This document shows positions 24,926-34,159 of a DNA stretch of 41,146 nucleotides, one piece after another (positions within the stretch are counted from its first letter, which is position 1; each line of letters opens with the position of its first letter). Where the stretch lies: assembly GCA_017938285.1 (NCBI GenBank), contig JAGBBW010000116.1:1-41146 (forward strand), read 5' to 3'. The position numbers and the translations under genes are program-made. Under the pieces are notes generated by a model. It did no database searches, was not told where the DNA came from, and worked only from the letters and a program-made list of their open reading frames with translations. This DNA is from Lachnospiraceae bacterium. Its GTDB lineage: Bacteria; Bacillota; Clostridia; Lachnospirales; Lachnospiraceae.

Positions 24926-26307
24926 CCCTTTGTATCCTCTTCCGGTACTTCATCAGAAATTTCCATTACCGACTTCGTTCCCTGAAATTCAAAATACATA
25001 TCCAGAGCCTTTAAAATATCATCATCTTCATCCTCTTTTGCCGCACTGACTGCCCGTGTTGCAGACGGCATCGGATCTTTCTTCGGTGCTCTGCCATGCC
25101 GGATTTCTTTTGGTTCCATGGTGAGCTTCATGTCAAACATCTGGGCCAGATCCACCTCTGCCGGCTTCTCCTGCACAGGTGTTTCCTGTTCTTTCTCTTC
25201 CATCTCCGGTTTCTCTGTTTTTCCCTGCTTCTTTACTTCTGCCTTTGACTTTTCTGCTTTTTTCTTCTTTCCGGCTTCTGATTTTGGATTTTCAATTCTC
25301 TCCAGCACAGCCGCAATTTCTTCTGCCGCGGCAGCCTCACTCTGCTTCTGTTCCTCTTCTGCCTGCTTTTTACTGTTCTTCCGGTTCTTCTTCCTGTTTT
25401 CCTTATCTAAAAATTTCTGCCAGTCAAACACTGCTTCCACCGAAGCAATGGCAACTTCAATCATGGAATCATCCGGTTCTCTGGTAGTCAGTGCCTGCAG
25501 CCACATGCCCGGTCTGCTTAACACATTCACCAGCTTGTTTTCTGTTCTGCCCGCCAGACGGATAAATTCATAGGACACACCTGCAATTACCGGAATCAGA
25601 AGCAGACGGACCACAAATCGCAGTACCGTGTGATCTATTCTGATAAAAATAAAGAAAATAATGCTGATTACCATAACCGTCAGCATAAAACTGGTGCCAC
25701 AGCGCTTATGTTCCCTGCTCTGTTTTCTGACATTTTCCACCGTCAGCGGCAGCCCGTTTTCAATACAGTTAATCGTTTTATGTTCTGCACCATGATACAT
25801 GAACACACGCTGAATATCCTTTACTCTGGAAATCAGTCCGATATACACAATAAAAATCAGCAGACGGAACACACCTTCCAGCACCGCAAGCAGAGTCTGG
25901 TTCTCAATCTTTGCAGCCAGAAACCCAGCTAACAGCATTGGCACCACCACAAAAATTCCTACAGCCAGCAGTATTGCCAGTACCATGGTAAATCCGGTCA
26001 GAATTCCATCCGCATGACCTTTGGTTATTTTATTTAATTTCTGTTCAAATTTTGATTCTTCTTCCTCTTCCTCATAAAAGGATGCAGAAAAATTCAGTGT
26101 TTTCATTCCAAGAGAAAGGGAATCAACAAATGCCAGAACGCCCCGGACAACCGGTATGTTGGCTGCCGGACTCTTTTTCGTGGACAACGTATTTGTCTTT
26201 ATTTCGATTTCTTTGTCAGGCTTCCGGACGGCAACAGCATATTTACTGCCATTTTTCATCATAACACCCTCGATAACCGCCTGTCCGCCAATCCCGGATG
26301 GTCTCAT
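24922..26307 (-). CDS. DUF1385 family membrane protein with long charged C-terminal tail
   Basis: The 461-residue protein starts with the family hallmark GIGGQAVIEGVMMK (~5-18), followed by about four membrane spans (~100-235), the HGAEHKTINCIENG motif (~174-187) and REHKRCGTSFML. DUF1385 proteins are membrane proteins sometimes annotated as predicted metal-dependent enzymes and are typically located next to prmC/prfA in Clostridia; their function is not established. Here residues ~300-461 form a Lys/Glu/Ala-rich, probably disordered tail much longer than the core family needs. AAGGAGG lies 9 nt before the ATG. Confidence 0.85.
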   Translation of the reverse strand: MRPSGIGGQAVIEGVMMKNGSKYAVAVRKPDKEIEIKTNTLSTKKSPAANIPVVRGVLAFVDSLSLGMKTLNFSASFYEEEEEESKFEQKLNKITKGHADGILTGFTMVLAILLAVGIFVVVPMLLAGFLAAKIENQTLLAVLEGVFRLLIFIVYIGLISRVKDIQRVFMYHGAEHKTINCIENGLPLTVENVRKQSREHKRCGTSFMLTVMVISIIFFIFIRIDHTVLRFVVRLLLIPVIAGVSYEFIRLAGRTENKLVNVLSRPGMWLQALTTREPDDSMIEVAIASVEAVFDWQKFLDKENRKKNRKNSKKQAEEEQKQSEAAAAEEIAAVLERIENPKSEAGKKKKAEKSKAEVKKQGKTEKPEMEEKEQETPVQEKPAEVDLAQMFDMKLTMEPKEIRHGRAPKKDPMPSATRAVSAAKEDEDDDILKALDMYFEFQGTKSVMEISDEVPEEDTKG

Positions 26308-26415
26308 ACTAAGATTCCTCCTTATTTATTAACAGCTCCATCTCATTTCCGTTACTATTTCAAAGATACAGGAGTTCTTCCTGTTTCCATATTTTCTTTT
26401 TCATGATTTAAAAAT

Positions 26416-26442
26416 AGGTTGAGCAAACCTATAGCTCAACCT
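26416..26442 (-). terminator. Terminator of rpmE
   Basis: AGGTTGAGC (26416-26424) pairs perfectly with GCTCAACCT (26434-26442); on the minus strand ATTTTTAAA follows. It is about 27 bp after the rpmE stop. Confidence 0.85.
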
Positions 26443-26468
26443 GATTTTTAACCTTATGTTTTTGTCTG

Positions 26469-26672
26469 CTACTGTGTTAAACCATACTTACGGTTGAACT
26501 TCTCAATAGCACCACGAGCAGCAGCAGCTTTCTGCTGGCCGGTATAAAAAGGATGACACTTGGAACAAATTTCTACGTGGATTTCGCTCTTGGTAGAACC
26601 AGTAACGAACTCATTACCGCAGTTGCATGTTACCTTTGCCTGATAGTACTTTGGCTGAATTGCTTCTTTCAT
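26469..26672 (-). CDS. rpmE: 50S ribosomal protein L31 (zinc-binding form)
   Basis: The 67-residue protein binds the large-subunit central protuberance. It is the C+ type with four zinc-ligand cysteines in TCNCGNEF and [10 protein letters not shown], so zinc is needed for stability. The ATG at 26672 has AGAGG 8 nt upstream; a GTG at 26681 three codons earlier overlaps the site. A TTGCAT-17-TATACT promoter lies upstream, and a terminator follows. Confidence 0.97.
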   Translation of the reverse strand: MKEAIQPKYYQAKVTCNCGNEFVTGSTKSEIHVEICSKCHPFYTGQQKAAAARGAIEKFNRKYGLTQ

Positions 26673-26731
26673 TCTTTTCACCTCTTATTTCACGCATTAC
26701 GATTATTAACCGCATAATAAACAGCTTTTAC

Positions 26732-26760
26732 AGTATACCACACATTTCTAAGAAATGCAA
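26732..26760 (-). promoter_or_regulatory. Sigma-A promoter of rpmE
   Basis: On the minus strand TTGCAT (26755-26760), a 17-nt spacer and TATACT (26732-26737), with TGG before the -10 (extended form). It begins directly after the rho stop codon, where no terminator is visible, so rpmE can also be read through from rho. Confidence 0.75.
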
Positions 26761-26763
26761 TAG

Positions 26764-28515
26764 TTAATTAATAATTTTTGTCTTTTTTACCATTTCAATA
26801 AATTCTGCGTTGGTTCTGGTCTGGGTAAACAGTTTAATTATGTTCTCTGTAGCCTCTTCCGACTTCATTCCGTTCAGCGCACGGCGCATAATCGTGGTTG
26901 CCTCCAGTTCTGTCGGAGTAAGTAATAAATCTTCCCGTCTGGTACTGGACTTCGGCAGGTCAATCGCCGGGAATACCCTTCTTTCGGATAAACTTCTGTT
27001 CAGTACGAGTTCCATATTGCCGGTTCCCTTAAATTCCTCAAATACCACATCATCCATACGGCTTCCAGTCTCTACCAGGGCGGTGGATAAAATAGTCAGA
27101 CTGCCGCCTTCCCTCATGTTGCGGGCTGCACCGAAGAACTTCTTCGGCATGTGAAGGGCTGCCGGATCAAGACCACCGGACAAGGTACGGCCGCTGGCCT
27201 GTACGGTTAAGTTATAGGCTCTTGCCAGCCGGGTAATGCTGTCTAACAGAATCACAACATCCTTTTTATGCTCCACCAGACGCTTTGCCCGCTCAATTAC
27301 CATTTCTGATACTCTCTTGTGGTTTTCCGGAAGTTCATCAAAGGTGGAGTAGATTACTTCTACTTTTTCTCCCTCAATGGATTCCTTAATATCGGTAACT
27401 TCTTCCGGACGTTCATCAATCAGAAGAATAATCAGGTGCATGTCTTTATGGTTTCTGGTAATTGCCTTTGCCACCTGCTTTAACAGTGTCGTCTTACCGG
27501 TCTTTGGCTGGGACACAATCATACCACGCTGTCCCTTGCCGATTGGGGAAATCAGGTCTACCATACGCATGGCAAGCGGTCCGTTCGGTGTTTCCAGATG
27601 AATACGCTGATTTGGGAAAACCGGGGTCAGATGCTCAAATTTAGGTCTTCTCATTGGAGTTTCCACTACCGGGAAACCATTAATGGTCTTTACATATAAT
27701 AACGGACTGAATTTCTCCGTTGCCGTACGGATTTTGGTATTACCGGAAACAATATCCCCGGTACGCAGTCCATACTTACGAAGCAGCGGCGTGCCCACAT
27801 AAACATCATTTTCGCCCGGCAGGTAATTGTCACAACGGATAAATCCAAATCCCTCCGGCATAATTTCCAGAATACCGGTCTTTGTTTCACCGCTGTCCAG
27901 TGCCTCTAATTCCTTTGGTGACATGGCAGCAATGTCCATGGCGGTAGGTCCCTTTGGCTGTGGCGGCTGGTCACCTGTATTCTGCTGCGGACGGCTCTGT
28001 CCTGCGTTGTTATATCCCGGCTGTGCATTATATCCGGCTCTCGGCTGCTGTACATAGGAACCCGGACGGCGCTGCATACCTGCCTGTCCCCTGTCCTGAT
28101 ACAGCGGTCTGCGCTCCGGTGCCCCCTGCAGTGGTACACGGCGTTCTTCCGGTATGCTCCGTACATCTGCCGGCTGTTCTTCACGACCTGCTCCGTCTGC
28201 TTCGTCAGACACAGGCTCTTCCTTCCCTGCTTCCGGTGTCTCCACCACAGCAGCTTCCACTGCTTCTTCTTTTGCCGCTGGCTGTTCCGGCTTTGTTTCT
28301 TCCACAACCTTCTTCGCTGCCCTGGTTTCCTTTACTGCTTTCTTTGACTCTTTTGCCGGCTTTGTTTCTTTTTTTACCGTTTCTGTCTCATTTGTCTGCT
28401 GTGCGGACAATGCTTCCGCCAGCTCCTGTTTTTTCATGGAAGAAAATCCTCTTAATCCTCTTTTCTTCGCCTCTTCCTTTAATTCTGCAAGAGACATTGC
28501 TGAAAAATCTGCCAT
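26764..28515 (-). CDS. rho: Transcription termination factor Rho with long disordered N-terminal insertion
   Basis: Rho is the hexameric RNA-dependent ATPase that ends transcription. The 583-residue protein (about 160 longer than E. coli Rho) has a Rho_N SAP-like helix bundle (1-40), then a disordered region: Lys/Glu/Ala-rich (~45-110) and Gln/Asn/Gly/Arg-rich (~130-190). The cold-shock-like RNA-binding domain follows (~213-290; GFGFIRCDNYL), then the ATPase with Walker A QPKTGKTT (~336), ILLIDERPEEV and the Q/R loops. AAGGAG lies just before the ATG. An upstream TATAAT (28649-28654, minus strand) implies a leader of about 125 nt, which could serve Rho autoregulation. Confidence 0.97.
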   Translation of the reverse strand: MADFSAMSLAELKEEAKKRGLRGFSSMKKQELAEALSAQQTNETETVKKETKPAKESKKAVKETRAAKKVVEETKPEQPAAKEEAVEAAVVETPEAGKEEPVSDEADGAGREEQPADVRSIPEERRVPLQGAPERRPLYQDRGQAGMQRRPGSYVQQPRAGYNAQPGYNNAGQSRPQQNTGDQPPQPKGPTAMDIAAMSPKELEALDSGETKTGILEIMPEGFGFIRCDNYLPGENDVYVGTPLLRKYGLRTGDIVSGNTKIRTATEKFSPLLYVKTINGFPVVETPMRRPKFEHLTPVFPNQRIHLETPNGPLAMRMVDLISPIGKGQRGMIVSQPKTGKTTLLKQVAKAITRNHKDMHLIILLIDERPEEVTDIKESIEGEKVEVIYSTFDELPENHKRVSEMVIERAKRLVEHKKDVVILLDSITRLARAYNLTVQASGRTLSGGLDPAALHMPKKFFGAARNMREGGSLTILSTALVETGSRMDDVVFEEFKGTGNMELVLNRSLSERRVFPAIDLPKSSTRREDLLLTPTELEATTIMRRALNGMKSEEATENIIKLFTQTRTNAEFIEMVKKTKIIN

Positions 28516-28648
28516 ACTATTCTCCTTTTATCTGTCATTTACTTCATGGGGATGCAGGGAACTCATACTATCCAAAGAACATTCTGTATTCAGAACCATC
28601 CTATCTTTCCGTAATGGTACAACGCCTGTACCGTCACGCTCTGTTTCT

Positions 28649-28654
28649 ATTATA
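28649..28654 (-). promoter_or_regulatory. -10 element of the rho promoter
   Basis: Minus-strand TATAAT, with TTTTCA 18 nt upstream as a weak -35. The leader to the rho ATG is about 125 nt and holds no strong hairpin that I can see. Confidence 0.5.
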
Positions 28655-28686
28655 CACCATATTTTTCAAATTGAAAAGTAGGAAAT

Positions 28687-28722
28687 CGTCACGTTGACGA
28701 AAAACTTTATCGGTGGTACAAT
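28687..28722 (+). promoter_or_regulatory. Promoter of the radical SAM gene with overlapping palindrome
   Basis: TTGACG (28694-28699), 17-nt spacer, TACAAT (28717-28722). CGTCA-CGT-TGACG (28687-28699) is a perfect inverted repeat overlapping the -35 element, a good position for a repressor; no regulator is recognised. Confidence 0.65.
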
Positions 28723-28818
28723 AAGACTATCTATGGACTTTTATCTGCGTATTTCCGGACCAGTGCATTTCTTCTGCTCCTGACTACGCTTACCTGCAAA
28801 AACAGAAAGGATTTTCCG

Positions 28819-29772
28819 ATGAAGCCTTATTTCTACAGTGCAGATGAATATTTTAAGGAAACCTTCGGAAAAAAAATGTTCCGTCTTTCCCTGGATGGCG
28901 GCATGACCTGCCCAAACCGGGATGGCACCACCGGCACCGGCGGCTGTGCATTCTGCAGTGCCAGCGGCTCCGGGGACTTTGCCCAGAAACATACCGGCAG
29001 TCTGGCAGAACAGATTGAGGCTGCCAAAGCACAGGTAAAAAACAAACTGCCAAAAAACGGAGCTCCCTTTGGTTACCTTGCTTATTTTCAATCCTTCACC
29101 AATACCTATGCCCCTGTGGATTACCTGGAACGTATTTTTACGGAAACCCTCATGCATCCGGATATCGAAGGTTTGTTTATCGGAACACGGCCGGACTGTC
29201 TTCCTGCCCCTGTTCTTGAACTTCTCGGCAGACTGGCGCTTCTGAAACCAGTTTACGTGGAACTGGGACTCCAGACAGCAAAGGAATCTTCCGCTGCTTA
29301 TTTTAACCGTGGATATTCGAATGACGTTTTTGCTGCCGCAGTCACTGCTTTGTCCGGACAACACATTCCGGTTATTGTACACTGTATTCTTGGTCTTCCT
29401 TATGAAACTCTGGAAGACATGCAGAATACCATCGACTATATTTGCACCTTTCCGGTACACGGAATCAAGCTGCAGCTTCTTCACATATTAAAAGGAACCC
29501 GGTTTGCAGCAGAGTACGACACGCTCTGTCATGACAATGCCTTTTACTGCATGGACCGCCAGACTTATCTGGATACGGTCATGCACCTGTTGACACGCAT
29601 TCCGTCCCATATCGTTATTTACCGTCTCACCGGTGACGGTCCGAAAAAACTATTAATCGCTCCCCTCTGGAGCACAGATAAAAAAAGAGTACAAAATGAT
29701 TTGCGAAATGCACTAAAAGAACGAACCATCATCCAAGGAGGAAACTTACCGCCATGCAATCTGAATCGCTGA
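28819..29772 (+). CDS. TIGR01212-family radical SAM protein (YhcC/YtqA-like)
   Basis: The 317-residue enzyme has an unusual N-terminal cysteine array, CPNRDGTTGTGGCAFC (~31-46), that binds the [4Fe-4S] cluster used to cleave SAM, as in the Elp3-related YhcC/YtqA family. Further support is GLFIGTRPDCL (~115-125), YVELGLQTA and VIVHCILGLPYET (~180-195). The reaction of this family is not settled to my knowledge. AAAGGA lies 6 nt before the ATG. A plus-strand promoter with a palindrome lies upstream; the DUF4364 gene overlaps its 3' end by 19 bases, so the two are coupled. Confidence 0.88.
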   Translation: MKPYFYSADEYFKETFGKKMFRLSLDGGMTCPNRDGTTGTGGCAFCSASGSGDFAQKHTGSLAEQIEAAKAQVKNKLPKNGAPFGYLAYFQSFTNTYAPVDYLERIFTETLMHPDIEGLFIGTRPDCLPAPVLELLGRLALLKPVYVELGLQTAKESSAAYFNRGYSNDVFAAAVTALSGQHIPVIVHCILGLPYETLEDMQNTIDYICTFPVHGIKLQLLHILKGTRFAAEYDTLCHDNAFYCMDRQTYLDTVMHLLTRIPSHIVIYRLTGDGPKKLLIAPLWSTDKKRVQNDLRNALKERTIIQGGNLPPCNLNR

Positions 29773-30281
29773 TGCTCTATAAATTAATCATCCTGTATAT
29801 TTTGGAACGGATTAATTTTCCAATTACCCATACGGAGCTGACCCTGTTTATTCTGGAAAAGGAGTATGCGACCCCCTTTACCATCAACCAGCCGCTGGAA
29901 GAACTGATTGAGGACAAATATGTTTATGTAGACCGCTCCCGTACTCCGAATCTGTACAGCATCACTGCCGAAGGCAAGGAAACTCTCTCCTACTTCTACA
30001 CCCGGATTCCGGTAGGCATACGGGACGACATTGATGCCTACCTTTCCGCCAAAGAGTATGAATTAAGGGAAATGGCGGCAGTCACAGCAGAATACTCTCC
30101 AACTACAAAGAAAAACGAATATGTCGTGGAACTCCGGGTGGTGGAGCGTGACAGCGAACTGGTCCACATTAACCTGCTGGTATCTTCCACTGCTGAAGCA
30201 GATACGATATGCAGCCGCTGGAAAGAATGCAGTGCGGACGTTTATGGATATCTGATTTCCACACTGGCGGCAGGAAAATAA
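29754..30281 (+). CDS. DUF4364 family protein (winged-helix, putative regulator)
   Basis: The 175-residue protein matches DUF4364, a Clostridia-specific family with an N-terminal PadR-like winged helix (~5-75; LYKLIILYILERINFPITH, then LYSITAEGKETL) and a C-terminal alpha/beta domain (~85-175). DNA binding is inferred from the fold; no target is known. GGAGG lies 12 nt before the ATG, which itself lies within the end of the radical SAM gene. The transcript ends at a strong terminator. Confidence 0.85.
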   Translation: MQSESLMLYKLIILYILERINFPITHTELTLFILEKEYATPFTINQPLEELIEDKYVYVDRSRTPNLYSITAEGKETLSYFYTRIPVGIRDDIDAYLSAKEYELREMAAVTAEYSPTTKKNEYVVELRVVERDSELVHINLLVSSTAEADTICSRWKECSADVYGYLISTLAAGK

Positions 30282-30315
30282 CTCCTCCTCTTTTCAGACC
30301 ATGAAAAAAATAATC

Positions 30316-30360
30316 GCTCTGGAAATCACGGCTGTTACAGCCATGGCTTCCAGAGCTTTT
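30316..30360 (+). terminator. Strong intrinsic terminator after DUF4364
   Basis: GCTCTGGAA (30316-30324) pairs with TTCCAGAGC (30348-30356), and inside it GGCTG-TTA-CAGCC pairs (30330-30342). A TTTT follows. The A-rich 5' flank gives a T-run in the other direction, so it can also serve the convergent YczE-like gene. Confidence 0.88.
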
Positions 30361-30380
30361 GCTTATCGTCTTTCCTGAAC

Positions 30381-31040
30381 TTATTCTGTAAAAATTCCGC
30401 TTTTTTCCACCACTCTGGACACTCCATCCACCGCCGGTCCAAGCAGAAAAATCATCAGCACTGTCACGATTCCAATACCACCGCCAATAAGGAACGCTGC
30501 CAGTGTTACTATACCGTCAAACGCCATCCGCACAAAGCGGAATGGAATCTTCTTTTTCCTTGCCATTTCCAGTTTTTTATGCACCAGAAACGGTATCGCA
30601 TCGTAAGGTGCCGTTCCCAGACCACAGTTCATATACAGTGCTGCCACTACAAGAAACACCGCCAGCGCCGGAATCATAATTCCCACGGCCAGTCCGGCAG
30701 ACATATTCTCCTGAAGCTTTGGCAGAAGTCCGGTTACCTGAAGTACCCATCCGGTAAAATCGGCGGCATAGCCCACCAGAATCATATTACCGAGAGACCC
30801 GGTACCAAACAGGCTTTTATCCTGCACCACCACAATCAGGAACAAAACCACATTAAATAAAAACTGATAGGTTCCAAAGGACATACCCAGTTTTGCGGAC
30901 ACGCCATAATTTAATGCGGAACATGGGTCCGGTCCCAGTTTCGTCAGGTTCAGAAACTGGACACAGACACCCATCATGCAGACAGAAAACAGCATAATCA
31001 GATTTCGTTTCAAATACTCTTTTGTCAGATATTTTTTCAT
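30381..31040 (-). CDS. YczE/YyaS/YitT-family integral membrane protein
   Basis: The 219-residue protein has five to six membrane spans (about 13-32, 50-75, 80-105, 115-140, 165-200) with the family motif LGPDPCSALNYG (~35-46) and LGTAPYDAIPFLV (~146-158). Related YczE-like proteins of Firmicutes are of unsettled function. Its start overlaps the ysxC stop by four bases (ATGA), so it is translated from the ysxC transcript. The 3' end faces the strong terminator at 30316. Confidence 0.82.
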   Translation of the reverse strand: MKKYLTKEYLKRNLIMLFSVCMMGVCVQFLNLTKLGPDPCSALNYGVSAKLGMSFGTYQFLFNVVLFLIVVVQDKSLFGTGSLGNMILVGYAADFTGWVLQVTGLLPKLQENMSAGLAVGIMIPALAVFLVVAALYMNCGLGTAPYDAIPFLVHKKLEMARKKKIPFRFVRMAFDGIVTLAAFLIGGGIGIVTVLMIFLLGPAVDGVSRVVEKSGIFTE

Positions 31041-31651
31041 TCTTCCACCAATCCGTCCTGCTCTTTTGCCGCTAAATAGGACTCGATAATTCCCCAGACT
31101 TCTTCCTTTCCCTGCTTTGTTTCAGAAGAAAACGGAATCAGTATGGTTTCCTTCTTCAGTCCAAGCCCGGTACGGAGCATTTTTACATGCTTCGCCACCT
31201 GGCTGCGGTTTAATTTGTCCATCTTGGTGGCAATAATGACTGGTTCAAAACCATTATACTCAATCCATTCATACATATTTTTATCGTTGGCAGAAGGCTC
31301 ATGACGGATATCAATCAGCAGGAACACCAGCTTTAACTGTTTTGATTTCTGCAGATAGCGTTCGATCATTTTGCCCCATTTTGCTTTGATTTCCTGGGAC
31401 ACTTTCGCGTATCCGTATCCTGGCAGGTCTACAAAATACAACTGGTTTTCCACATTATAAAAATTAATGGTCTGGGTTTTTCCCGGCTGGGACGAAGTCC
31501 TTGCCAGCGATTTCCGGTTAATCAGGGCATTGATTAACGAGGACTTGCCTACGTTTGATTTACCCGCAAAAGCAAATTCCGGCAGGACATTTTCCGGCAG
31601 CGTGCTGGTAATACCACAGACTGTTTCCAGGGATACATTATTTACATTCAT
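31037..31651 (-). CDS. ysxC: Ribosome biogenesis GTPase YsxC/EngB
   Basis: This essential GTPase assists late assembly of the 50S subunit. The 204-residue protein shows G1 GKSNVGKSS (~30), G2 TSQPGKTQTI, G3 DLPGYG (~75) and G4 ATKMDKL (~140). ATG at 31651 is chosen because GGAG lies 6 nt upstream; the ATG at 31663 overlaps that site. It lies 45 bp after lon, the usual lon-ysxC order in Firmicutes, and overlaps the YczE-like gene downstream. Confidence 0.95.
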   Translation of the reverse strand: MNVNNVSLETVCGITSTLPENVLPEFAFAGKSNVGKSSLINALINRKSLARTSSQPGKTQTINFYNVENQLYFVDLPGYGYAKVSQEIKAKWGKMIERYLQKSKQLKLVFLLIDIRHEPSANDKNMYEWIEYNGFEPVIIATKMDKLNRSQVAKHVKMLRTGLGLKKETILIPFSSETKQGKEEVWGIIESYLAAKEQDGLVEE

Positions 31652-31696
31652 CGTTTTCTCCATTCCGGGAACTCTTTTACAGCAGCTCCATATAGT

Positions 31697-34033
31697 TTAT
31701 CTTTTCACCAGTGCATGTTCCAGCACCTCAGCCATCTTTGACACTGGTACTACTTCCATGCCTTCCGTAATTTCTTCTGAGATTTCCGCCAGATCCCGCT
31801 CGTTCTCTTTTGGAATCAGTACTTTCTTAATTCCCGCCTGTTTTGCCGCCAGAAGCTTTTCTTTCAGACCGCCAATCGGAAGTACTCTTCCCCGGAGGGA
31901 AATTTCACCGGTCATTGCCACATCCGCACGCACCGGAATATTCGTTACCATGGAATAAAACGCTGTCGCCATGGTAATTCCGGCAGACGGACCATCCTTT
32001 GGCACTGCGCCTTCCGGCACATGCAGGTGGAAATCATGCTTTTCAAAATATTCTGCAGGAACGTTCGCCTGCTCTGCCTGGGAGCGGACAAAACTCAACG
32101 CAATCTGGGCAGATTCCTTCATGACATCACCAAGCTTTCCGGTCAGCTGCAAAGCTCCTTTGCCCGGCATACTGTTCACTTCAATCTGAAGGGTATCACC
32201 ACCCACCTCTGTCCAGGCAAGTCCGCGGACAATGCCGGTCTCTGCGGCTTCATTTGCCTTATCCCGGCGGTATTTCTTCTTACCAAGATAATCGGTAATA
32301 TTTTTCTTTGACACCTTGATGGTTTCAAACTCTGTATCATTCTGGCGGGCCTTTAATACTTCCATGGCTGCCTTCCGGCACAGTTCACCAATCTTACGCT
32401 CCAGGGAACGTACCCCGGCTTCTCTCGTATAACTGCTGATTAACTCTTTCAGCCCGTCCGGCTTAATCTGCAGTTCTTTTTTGGTCAGACCATGTTTTTC
32501 CAGCTGCTTTGGCACCAGATGATCCTTGGCAATATGAAGCTTTTCATTCTCTGTATAACTGTGAACCTCAATCAGCTCCATACGGTCCAGCAGTGGTCTT
32601 GGAATCGTCTGGGTGGAATTTGCCGTACAGATAAACAGTACCTCTGACAAATCCACCGGAAGCTCCACATAATGGTCGGCAAAATGCCTGTTCTGTTCCG
32701 GGTCCAGCACCTCTAATAACGCAGAAGCCGTATCTCCCTTAAAGTCACTGCTGACTTTATCAATTTCATCCAGTAACATCAGCGGATTCTTTACCTTTGC
32801 GGTTTTTAACGCCTGGATAAAACGTCCCGGAATGGCACCCACATACGTTCTTCTGTGTCCACGGATTTCTGCCTCATCCCTGACACCACCCAGACAAATA
32901 CGCACATATTCTTTCTTTAATGCTTTGGCAACCGACCTTGCAATCGAAGTCTTACCGGTTCCCGGCGGTCCTACCAGACAGATAATCGGAGATGGTCCTT
33001 TCTCATTCAGGGCACGTACAGCCAGAAACTCCAGAATACGCTCCTTTACTTTTTCCAGTCCATAATGATCCTTATTCAGAATCTTTTCTGCTCTGGCAAT
33101 ATCTAAATTATCCTTGGAAACATGGTCCCAAGGCAGCGCCAGCAATGTTTCCACATAGCCTCTTGCCACCGCACTTTCCGACTGGCTGCCAATTACCATT
33201 TTATACCGGTCGATTTCTTTCTTTATTTTCTGTTTGATTTCTTCACTTGCTTCTAACTTCTCTAACTTTGCATAAAACTCCGGAATGTCATCCCCTGTGG
33301 CACCTTCGCCCAGCTCATCCCGGATGACCTTTAACTGCTCCCGCAGCACATAGTCTTTCTGGTTTTTATCCACCTTCGCCTTAACCTTGCTCTGCAAATC
33401 CTTTTTAATGCGGATAATCTCAATTTCATTCGCCAGAATGACCATAATTGCCTCATAGCGTTCCACAATGTGGGTTGCATCCAGAATCTTCTGCTTGGAA
33501 GTTACCGTCATGGGAACACTGATTGCTATCTGATTAATCAGCCCGTCCACGGAATCCACGCTCATCAGCTGCTTCACCATGTCCTTACCAAATTTATCAT
33601 TGGTTGACACATATACATCCAGCAGATCCTTTAAGCCCCGGAGCATAGCCCTCTGTTCGGTAATGCTTAAGCTTTCTGCATTCACCTCCTCCGGCAGGGA
33701 AACCCATCCTTCCAGATACGGTTCCGTGGAAGCCAGTTCTTCCAGAAGTCCGCGCCGGATGCCAGTAGCAAGCACACGAATCTGGTTTCCCGGCATTTTA
33801 ATCATCTGCTTTACCTGGGAAATGGTCCCCATCGGATATAAATTTACCACATCCGACTGCTCTCCCGCTGCATTTTTCTGCGTTACCACCAGTATCTGGC
33901 GTCCTTCACGCAATGCCACATTAATGGCATTAATGCTGGACTCTTTCTGTATGTCAAAGTGAATCAGCATGCCTGGCAGCATCGTAAGTCCTTTTAAGGC
34001 CACTACCGGCATTAATTGTCTTTCTTCACTCAT
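31697..34033 (-). CDS. lon: ATP-dependent Lon protease
   Basis: The 778-residue cytoplasmic protease degrades damaged and regulatory proteins. It has the N-terminal LON substrate-binding domain (~8-200), a coiled-coil helical region, the AAA+ module with Walker A GPPGTGKTS (~355) and Walker B LLLDEIDK, and the C-terminal protease domain with the Ser-Lys dyad: Ser in KDGPSAGIT (~680) and Lys in LKEKLLAAKQAG (~722). Length is standard. It follows clpX, from which it is separated by an intrinsic terminator, so it needs its own promoter or read-through; no convincing promoter or CtsR box was found. Confidence 0.97.
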   Translation of the reverse strand: MSEERQLMPVVALKGLTMLPGMLIHFDIQKESSINAINVALREGRQILVVTQKNAAGEQSDVVNLYPMGTISQVKQMIKMPGNQIRVLATGIRRGLLEELASTEPYLEGWVSLPEEVNAESLSITEQRAMLRGLKDLLDVYVSTNDKFGKDMVKQLMSVDSVDGLINQIAISVPMTVTSKQKILDATHIVERYEAIMVILANEIEIIRIKKDLQSKVKAKVDKNQKDYVLREQLKVIRDELGEGATGDDIPEFYAKLEKLEASEEIKQKIKKEIDRYKMVIGSQSESAVARGYVETLLALPWDHVSKDNLDIARAEKILNKDHYGLEKVKERILEFLAVRALNEKGPSPIICLVGPPGTGKTSIARSVAKALKKEYVRICLGGVRDEAEIRGHRRTYVGAIPGRFIQALKTAKVKNPLMLLDEIDKVSSDFKGDTASALLEVLDPEQNRHFADHYVELPVDLSEVLFICTANSTQTIPRPLLDRMELIEVHSYTENEKLHIAKDHLVPKQLEKHGLTKKELQIKPDGLKELISSYTREAGVRSLERKIGELCRKAAMEVLKARQNDTEFETIKVSKKNITDYLGKKKYRRDKANEAAETGIVRGLAWTEVGGDTLQIEVNSMPGKGALQLTGKLGDVMKESAQIALSFVRSQAEQANVPAEYFEKHDFHLHVPEGAVPKDGPSAGITMATAFYSMVTNIPVRADVAMTGEISLRGRVLPIGGLKEKLLAAKQAGIKKVLIPKENERDLAEISEEITEGMEVVPVSKMAEVLEHALVKR

Positions 34034-34084
34034 AATATCTTCCTCTCTGTTTAACTATTTCATTGCAAAAATATAAGAACAAAA

Positions 34085-34121
34085 CAGGCTGACATACTCT
34101 TTCGAATTTTATGTCAGCCTG
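34085..34121 (-). terminator. Terminator of the tig-clpP-clpX operon
   Basis: CAGGCTGACATA (34085-34096) and TATGTCAGCCTG (34110-34121) are perfectly complementary over 12 bp. On the minus strand TTTTGTTCTTAT follows. It lies about 40 bp beyond the clpX stop. Confidence 0.88.
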
Positions 34122-34159
34122 CTATCTTACAGTATATCACTTATTCCACTGCCCTGTTG

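Noticed and set aside
28741-29484. Minus-strand frame of 247 codons opposite the radical SAM gene
   Set aside because: The plus-strand frame shows clear family motifs and its own promoter and site; the opposite frame has no recognisable domain.
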